Positions 41,873-46,672 of a DNA stretch of 46,672 nucleotides are shown here, in pieces (positions within the stretch are counted from its first letter, which is position 1; each line of letters begins with the position of its first letter). The notes beneath the pieces are model-generated. The model was given only the letters and a program-made list of their open reading frames with translations, had not been told where the DNA came from and made no database searches. This DNA is from Faecousia sp. (GTDB taxonomy: Bacteria > Bacillota > Clostridia > Oscillospirales > Oscillospiraceae). Position numbers and translations under genes: made by a program. The stretch is from positions 1-46,672 of the forward strand of contig JARIAT010000001.1 in assembly GCA_029257715.1 (NCBI GenBank). Reading direction: 5' to 3'.

Positions 41873-44296
41873 ATGGATAATGATAAATATATCGGCCGGC
41901 TGTTGGATAACCGGTACGAGATTCTTGAAGTGATTGGAACGGGCGGCATGGCAGTCGTTTATAAAGCACGATGCCATCGGCTTAATCGCTTTGTTGCTAT
42001 TAAAATTTTGAAAGATGACCTTTCTCAGGATGAAGAGTTCCGAAGAAGATTTCATGCGGAGAGTCAGGCCGTTGCGATGCTGAGTCATCCGAATATTATG
42101 TCTGTTTATGACGTGTCTACGACGGATGAAGCGGACTACATTGTAATGGAACTGATTGACGGAATTACCCTGAAGCAGTATATGGAAAAAAAGGGTGTGC
42201 TGAACTGGAAGGAAACGCTGCATTTCGGTATGCAGATTGCAAAAGCACTGGAGCATGCCCACAGTCGGGGAATCGTTCATCGGGATATTAAACCCCACAA
42301 TGTTATGGTGCTGAAGAATGGTTCTGTCAAAGTGACGGATTTTGGCATTGCTCGGATTATGTCGAAAAGTAATACTTTGACAAAGGAAGCACTGGGTTCC
42401 GTCCACTACATTTCGCCGGAGCAGGCGAAGGGAGGCCGAGTGGATGCACGAAGCGACCTCTATTCTCTAGGTGTTGTCATGTACGAGATGATGACAGGAC
42501 GTCCGCCCTATGATGGGGAATCTCCGGTATCCGTGGCGATTCAGCATATAAACGGGACTCCGCCGATGCCGTCAATGCTCAATCCGAACCTTCCCGGAGG
42601 GCTTGAGCAGATTATTATGAAGGCGATGGAGAAGGACCCTGCCAAGCGATATGCCAATGCGACCCAGATGCTGTATGATTTGGAGGAGTTTCGGAAGAAT
42701 CCCAGTATTTTGTTTGATTTTAAATCCGGAAGCATTGATGATGCGCTGATGATGAATGTCAAAGCGCCGGTTTCGCAGGAGCCGGTACGTCCCACACAGC
42801 CAAGAACTACCGCAGAGCGAATTGCCGGTGTTCGGACACAGCGGCCTGTCAACCAGAATCATTCAGAGTCTTCTGGGCGCGGTACTCAGCCGTTAAATCC
42901 GTCCCAGCAGAGAATGGCGGCACAAAATCAGCGGCCAGGACAGCAGCGGCCTGCAGGACAAAATCCGCGGTCCGGGATGCCAAATCAGGCCAATCACTCA
43001 GCCAGATCCAGACAGGCGGCCGAAGCTAATCGTCCCAATGGAAATGCAGTGCGGCAGCAGCGGGAAGAGCAGGCAGAAAGCCGGAACCGCACAATGACTA
43101 TTGCGGTTGTGACGTGCTCGACGATTGCGGTGATCGGCATTATTATTTTCTTGGTATTGGTGTTTAACGGAGGCGTGTTCGGTCACGGCTCTAAACCGAT
43201 TCCCGTACCAAATTTGGTAGGACAGGTTTTCAGTGAATTGGATCGAAGCAAATATCCGGATGTAAAGATTACATTTGTAGATTTTGAATATGACGCCAAT
43301 CGTCCGGAGGGAACCATTATCAGACAAAAGCCAGAATCTTCTGAAAAGGTTGCCCCCGGAACGGAGATTAAGGTTTGGGTCAGCATGGGGCCGGAGGCAA
43401 CGGAAGGCCGTAAAATGGATAACCTCGTTGAGATGACGAAGGATGCCGCCTTGGATTATTTGAATAAACTGGATTTGGGACTTGTCCCAATGGTTCGTCA
43501 GGAGAATTCCGATGAGGTAAAGGAAGGACTTGTTACCCGGACCTCTCCTGCGCAGGGAGAACCGCTGTCCGAAGGACAGACCATCACAATTTATATCAGC
43601 ACTGGTCCTGCGGTTAAATCCGAAACGGTTCCCAATGTCGTTGGAATGAATGTCAAGGCCGCAATCAAAACCCTTGCAGCCTCTGGTTTTGAAAAAACCA
43701 AAATCGAAAAAGAGCAGAGCACAAAAGACAAGGATGAAGTCCTCAGACTTTCTGTGGATGTCAACACGAAGGTAGATGTCACAACAGAAATTACCATCTA
43801 TGTCTCAGAAGGGTTTGTGCGGGCAAAAGTACCTGCTGTTCACGGTATGTCAATTGATGAGGCGAAACGAATGCTCAATCAGGCTGGATTCTCTAATATT
43901 AAGGTAAGCTATGAGGATAATGATGCCCAGAAGAATTCTGTGATCCGCCAGTCGATCTCCGCAGACGTGGAAGTAGATACTTCCACAGAGATCAGTCTGA
44001 CTGTATCGAACGGTCCCAAGGCAACAGAACCCCCGAAGACAGAACCTCCTGCAACCGAAGCACCCAAGGAAACGACCAAGGATGTTACCATTAAACTGGA
44101 TGATGATATAATCGGCGAACATGACGATCCATTCCAGGTGACAATTAAGATGAACGGAAAAACCCTCTATGATGCGTTGGTTGATCCGGAGACAGAGAGC
44201 ATTGTCGTGAAGATGACCGGGAAAGGAATCCAGTCTTACACCATCTATATTAATAATGAGCCGAAGGGATTGGATACGGTGAATTTCGGTGGATAA
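41873..44296 (+). CDS. prkC: PASTA-domain serine/threonine kinase PrkC
   Basis: Transmembrane kinase that senses muropeptides or lipid II. The 807-residue protein has an N-terminal kinase domain (about 9-270; G-loop GTGGMAVVY 22-30, K44, HRDIKPHN 136-143, DFG 156-158, activation loop SKSNTLTKEALGSVHYISPEQ), a low-complexity Gln/Pro/Arg juxtamembrane segment (about 300-405), one membrane helix (about 408-432) and four PASTA repeats (about 443-507, 512-579, 584-647, 651-715). A TEPP-rich linker and a final domain of about 70 residues with beta-like pattern follow. AAAGGAG precedes the ATG at 41873. rsgA follows at once. Confidence 0.96.
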   Translation: MDNDKYIGRLLDNRYEILEVIGTGGMAVVYKARCHRLNRFVAIKILKDDLSQDEEFRRRFHAESQAVAMLSHPNIMSVYDVSTTDEADYIVMELIDGITLKQYMEKKGVLNWKETLHFGMQIAKALEHAHSRGIVHRDIKPHNVMVLKNGSVKVTDFGIARIMSKSNTLTKEALGSVHYISPEQAKGGRVDARSDLYSLGVVMYEMMTGRPPYDGESPVSVAIQHINGTPPMPSMLNPNLPGGLEQIIMKAMEKDPAKRYANATQMLYDLEEFRKNPSILFDFKSGSIDDALMMNVKAPVSQEPVRPTQPRTTAERIAGVRTQRPVNQNHSESSGRGTQPLNPSQQRMAAQNQRPGQQRPAGQNPRSGMPNQANHSARSRQAAEANRPNGNAVRQQREEQAESRNRTMTIAVVTCSTIAVIGIIIFLVLVFNGGVFGHGSKPIPVPNLVGQVFSELDRSKYPDVKITFVDFEYDANRPEGTIIRQKPESSEKVAPGTEIKVWVSMGPEATEGRKMDNLVEMTKDAALDYLNKLDLGLVPMVRQENSDEVKEGLVTRTSPAQGEPLSEGQTITIYISTGPAVKSETVPNVVGMNVKAAIKTLAASGFEKTKIEKEQSTKDKDEVLRLSVDVNTKVDVTTEITIYVSEGFVRAKVPAVHGMSIDEAKRMLNQAGFSNIKVSYEDNDAQKNSVIRQSISADVEVDTSTEISLTVSNGPKATEPPKTEPPATEAPKETTKDVTIKLDDDIIGEHDDPFQVTIKMNGKTLYDALVDPETESIVVKMTGKGIQSYTIYINNEPKGLDTVNFGG

Positions 44297-44297
44297 A

Positions 44298-45170
44298 ATG
44301 AAACAGGGACGAATTGTTAAATCTCTCAGCGGATTTTATGATGTTCAGACAGAGGATTCAGTCATTACGTGCCGCGCAAGAGGTCATTTGCGGCGTGGGC
44401 AGATGCCCCTTGTGGGCGATATTGTTGAGATCAGCGTGGAAAAAGGGAAGGGGATGCTGGAAAAAATCCTTCCTCGCAAAAACAGCTTTGTTCGACCAGC
44501 TGTGGCTAATTTGGATCTGCTTGTTGTTTTTGCAGCAAATGTGAATCCGGTAACGGAGCCATTCCTCATTGATCGGGTTGCGGCGATTGCTGGAAATCAA
44601 GAAGTACCCGTTTGCATTGTTGTCAACAAGTATGACATGGATCCAGGAGAAAATCTTGCAGGAATCTACCGGGATGCAGGATATCAGGTGATTCAGACCA
44701 GTGCTGAAACAAGTCAGGGGATTGAAATTCTTCGTAAACAGCTGTCTGGAAAGTTTGCGTGTTTTACGGGGAATTCCGGCGTTGGAAAAAGCAGCATTCT
44801 CAATGCACTGAATCCAAGCCTAGGTCTTCAGACCGGTGAGGTTTCGGACAAACTGGGACGCGGACGCCATACAACTCGTCATGTGGAGGTTTACCAAATA
44901 GGAGATGCGTTTATCGCTGATACACCGGGCTTTTCCTCCTTTGACACAGATCAGATGGATGTTATTGTGAAAGAAAATCTACAATACACGTTTCCGGAAT
45001 TTGCTCCGTATCTGGGCTGTTGTCAATTTCGTGACTGCTCCCATCGAAAGGAACCTGGATGTGCCGTAGTCAAGGCAGTTGAAAAGGGCGAAATCCGCGA
45101 CAGCCGATATACGAGTTATCTTCGACTGTATGAAAAGGCAATGCAGATCAATGAATGGGAATTAAAATGA
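44298..45170 (+). CDS. rsgA: Ribosome small subunit-dependent GTPase RsgA
   Basis: Circularly permuted GTPase that checks late 30S maturation; also a PrkC substrate in B. subtilis. The 290-residue protein has an N-terminal OB fold, then motifs in permuted order G4 NKYD (110-113), G1 GNSGVGKS (158-165), G3 DTPG (208-211) and a C-terminal zinc knuckle (C242, C247, H249, C255). The ATG at 44298 gives the family's usual start; a GTG at 44289 inside prkC is possible. It is last in the long run and is followed by a terminator. Confidence 0.96.
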   Translation: MKQGRIVKSLSGFYDVQTEDSVITCRARGHLRRGQMPLVGDIVEISVEKGKGMLEKILPRKNSFVRPAVANLDLLVVFAANVNPVTEPFLIDRVAAIAGNQEVPVCIVVNKYDMDPGENLAGIYRDAGYQVIQTSAETSQGIEILRKQLSGKFACFTGNSGVGKSSILNALNPSLGLQTGEVSDKLGRGRHTTRHVEVYQIGDAFIADTPGFSSFDTDQMDVIVKENLQYTFPEFAPYLGCCQFRDCSHRKEPGCAVVKAVEKGEIRDSRYTSYLRLYEKAMQINEWELK

Positions 45171-45202
45171 AAAATCCCGCACATTTTGTGCGGGATTTTT
45201 CC
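45171..45202 (+). terminator. Terminator of the cdaA-rsgA gene run
   Basis: 12-bp stem AAAATCCCGCAC (45171-45182) with its complement (45188-45199) and a T run. Confidence 0.92.
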
Positions 45203-45370
45203 TATGCAGCGTCAGAATATAACTAAAAGAAGTAGGAAATACACAAAAATGAAGAGAAAAGCAAAATGTACATTTGCCAGTTGGAAACGTATATATTTTA
45301 ATACTCGGTATAAAATCATCGGATTGCCTAAAGGAAGAATAAAAAATTTGTACTTTTTCCCGAAAAATAG

Positions 45371-45399
45371 TTGACAAGGTGAATTGTATGTGCTAATAT
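45371..45399 (+). promoter_or_regulatory. S10 operon promoter
   Basis: TTGACA (45371-45376), 17-bp spacer, TAATAT (45394-45399). The region 45203-45370 before it is AT-rich and holds no gene. Confidence 0.85.
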
Positions 45400-45405
45400 A
45401 TCTAA

Positions 45406-45664
45406 GCACGTATGGAATAGGTATGCGTGCGGTGCGATGATGCAGGAGATTGCGTCTATGACGGTAACTTCTGCGGAGTATGTCCGGTCATCGGGCGGCT
45501 GAACTGTTCGGATGCGTCTGCGTATATCGCTGCGCTCTGAAAAGGGGTCGGCCACGGTCGGCCATTTTTCATGGCCCGGAGTGATACGCACGGAGGCGCG
45601 GACAACAGTTCACCGTACCCAGGCACACAAAAACTGAGTACGTTTTCAAGGAGGAAAACAAACC
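45406..45664 (+). promoter_or_regulatory. Long structured leader of rpsJ
   Basis: About 260 bases between the promoter and rpsJ with extensive self-complementarity. Domain A pairs GCACG with CGTGC (about 45406-45430). Domain B closes with CGATGA (45435-45440) and TCATCG (45488-45493) and holds a long inner hairpin (arms 45442-45456/45460-45474). Domain C closes with GAACTGTT (45501-45508) and AACAGTTC (45604-45611), continues with GCGTC/GGCGC and TGCGTAT/ATACGCA (45519-45525/45584-45590), and holds an inner hairpin GGCCAT/ATGGCC (45560-45565/45571-45576). S10 operons are autoregulated by L4 in E. coli; whether this leader has a comparable role is inference. Confidence 0.75.
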
Positions 45665-45976
45665 ATGGCAAACAATGAAATGATCCGCATTCGTCTGAAG
45701 GCTTACGATCATCAGCTGATCGACTCCAGCGCTGCAAAGATCGTAGAAACCGCAAAGACCCACGGCGCTGCCGTGTCCGGTCCTATCCCTCTGCCCACCA
45801 AGAAGGAAGTGGTCACCATCCTTCGTGCTGTTCACAAGTACAAGGACAGCCGTGAGCAGTTCGAGCGCAGAACCCACAAGAGACTGATCGATATTCTCAA
45901 CCCCAATCAGAAGACTGTTGAGGCTCTGATGAGCCTGGATCTGCCTGCTGGCGTTGAGATTGAGATAAAGCTGTAA
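45665..45976 (+). CDS. rpsJ: 30S ribosomal protein S10
   Basis: S10 is part of the 30S head and, as NusE, of the NusB antitermination complex. The 103-residue protein has the typical [34 protein letters not shown] and [12 protein letters not shown] segments and normal length. AAGGAGGA precedes the ATG by 9 bases. It is the first gene of the S10 operon, with strongly biased codons. Confidence 0.97.
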   Translation: MANNEMIRIRLKAYDHQLIDSSAAKIVETAKTHGAAVSGPIPLPTKKEVVTILRAVHKYKDSREQFERRTHKRLIDILNPNQKTVEALMSLDLPAGVEIEIKL

Positions 45977-46091
45977 TTGCTCGTCACAATTACGGCTGCC
46001 CGCACTGTCTGGCATCGGGCGGACGGGTCATGTTGGCGGCTGTTCCCAATGCAGCGGTCAACCAATAACCTAATTAAAGGAGAAACCAAAA
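45977..46091 (+). other. rpsJ-rplC spacer with small hairpins
   Basis: The 115-base gap is long for an S10 operon. It contains GCCCG/CGGGC (45998-46002/46016-46020) and a two-part stem GTTG/CAAC with GCTG/CAGC (46032-46035/46059-46062 and 46039-46042/46052-46055), then AAAGGAG before rplC. Confidence 0.45.
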
Positions 46092-46672
46092 ATGCAGAAA
46101 GCAATCATCGGCAAGAAAGTGGGCATGACCCAGATCTTCGATGAGAGCGGCAAGGTTATCCCTGTTACCGTTGTGGAAGCAGGTCCCTGCGTCGTTACTC
46201 AGAAGAAGACCGTTGAGACCGACGGCTACACTGCCGTCCAGCTTGGCTATGGCGACATCAAGGAAGCTAAGCTGAGCAAGCCTGAGGCAGGCCACCTGAA
46301 GAAGGCTGGCGTTGCCCCCAAGAAGTACCTGAAGGAGTTTAAGCTGGAGAAGGCTGCCGAGATGAATGTCGGCGACGAGATCAAGGCTGACACCTTCGCT
46401 GCTGGCGACAAGATCGACGTCACCGGCATCAGCAAGGGCCATGGTTACCAGGGCGTTGTTAAGCGTTACGGCGCACATCGTACTGACATGACTCACGGCG
46501 GCGGCCCTGTCCATCGTCACGCTGGTTCTATGGGTGCTTCTTCCCATCAGTCCCGTATCTTCCCTGGCAAGATTGGCGCAGGTCAGATGGGTAACGTTCA
46601 GGTTACCATCGAGAACCTGGACATCGTCAAGGTTGATGCAGAGCTGAACATGATCGTTGTTCGTGGTGCTAT
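46092..46672 (+). CDS. rplC: 50S ribosomal protein L3 (3' partial)
   Basis: L3 is an early-assembling 50S protein near the peptidyl-transferase centre. The 193 codons present begin [18 protein letters not shown] and include the conserved [16 protein letters not shown] and [12 protein letters not shown] loop that reaches the peptidyl-transferase centre. Fewer than about 20 residues are missing at the window end. AAAGGAG precedes the ATG. The second gene of the S10 operon, as expected. Confidence 0.97.
   Translation, partial: MQKAIIGKKVGMTQIFDESGKVIPVTVVEAGPCVVTQKKTVETDGYTAVQLGYGDIKEAKLSKPEAGHLKKAGVAPKKYLKEFKLEKAAEMNVGDEIKADTFAAGDKIDVTGISKGHGYQGVVKRYGAHRTDMTHGGGPVHRHAGSMGASSHQSRIFPGKIGAGQMGNVQVTIENLDIVKVDAELNMIVVRGA

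Noticed and set aside
45437-45502. Short open frame of 21 codons in the rpsJ leader (and another of about 41 codons from 45512)
   Set aside because: Neither has a ribosome site, and both overlap the paired regions of the proposed RNA structure; not supported as leader peptides.
1-46672. Mobile elements, CRISPR arrays, phage genes, toxin-antitoxin or defence systems
   Set aside because: I looked for direct-repeat arrays, transposase or integrase motifs, and attachment-site repeats at the two tRNA genes and saw none.

Overview
The window reads as a chromosomal segment of a Gram-positive, low-to-mid GC Firmicute, most likely class Clostridia and probably a gut Oscillospiraceae/Ruminococcaceae-type anaerobe. 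Evidence: strong AGGAGG ribosome sites, a T-box in front of thrS, RemA, YicC, a CdaA/CdaR c-di-AMP module, PrkC/PrpC with PASTA repeats, a bifunctional AdhE, MEP-pathway isoprenoid genes and CDP-glycerol/LicD-type wall polymer genes. The family assignment is inference; no rRNA gene is present. I see no phage, transposase, plasmid or CRISPR sequence.

Layout. 1-3.4 kb: 3' part of murC, an unrecognised small gene on the minus strand, ddl and a DUF1934 gene. 3.4-5.6 kb: thrS (minus) behind a complete T-box leader. 6.0-8.7 kb: a YabE-like G5/3D cell-wall protein, rsmA and a HAD phosphatase. 8.7-12.5 kb: sfsA (minus), tRNA-Leu(CAA) and adhE (minus). 12.5-13.4 kb: a gene-free stretch with a strong promoter and hairpins. 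13.4-21.1 kb: a seven-gene surface-polysaccharide or teichoic-acid-like cluster (CDP-glycerol transferase, Wzy-like polymerase/ligase, GT2, GT4, two LicD proteins, flippase). 21.3-21.8 kb: tRNA-Val(CAC) and ridA (minus). 22.1-27.0 kb: the str operon (L7Ae-like, rpsL, rpsG, fusA, tuf). 27.1-27.5 kb: RNase P RNA (minus). 27.6-30.1 kb: murD-ispD-ispF. 30.4-45.2 kb: a 15-gene same-strand run (cdaA, cdaR, rseC-like, yicC, remA, gmk, rpoZ, priA, def, fmt, rsmB, rlmN, prpC, prkC, rsgA) with gaps of 35 bases or fewer. 45.4 kb to the end: start of the S10 operon (rpsJ, partial rplC) behind a long structured leader.

How it fits together. Peptidoglycan precursor synthesis (murC, ddl, murD), wall sensing and signalling (PrkC/PrpC, CdaA/CdaR, YabE-like) and wall polymer assembly (the 13-21 kb cluster) are interleaved with translation genes (str and S10 operons, thrS, rsmA, rsmB, rlmN, def, fmt, rsgA, rnpB, tRNAs). 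Most of the window is ordinary core genome. The features most worth a second look are non-coding: the elaborate rpsJ leader, the leader of the polysaccharide cluster, a nearly leaderless start for the str operon, and perfect palindromes between divergent promoters.
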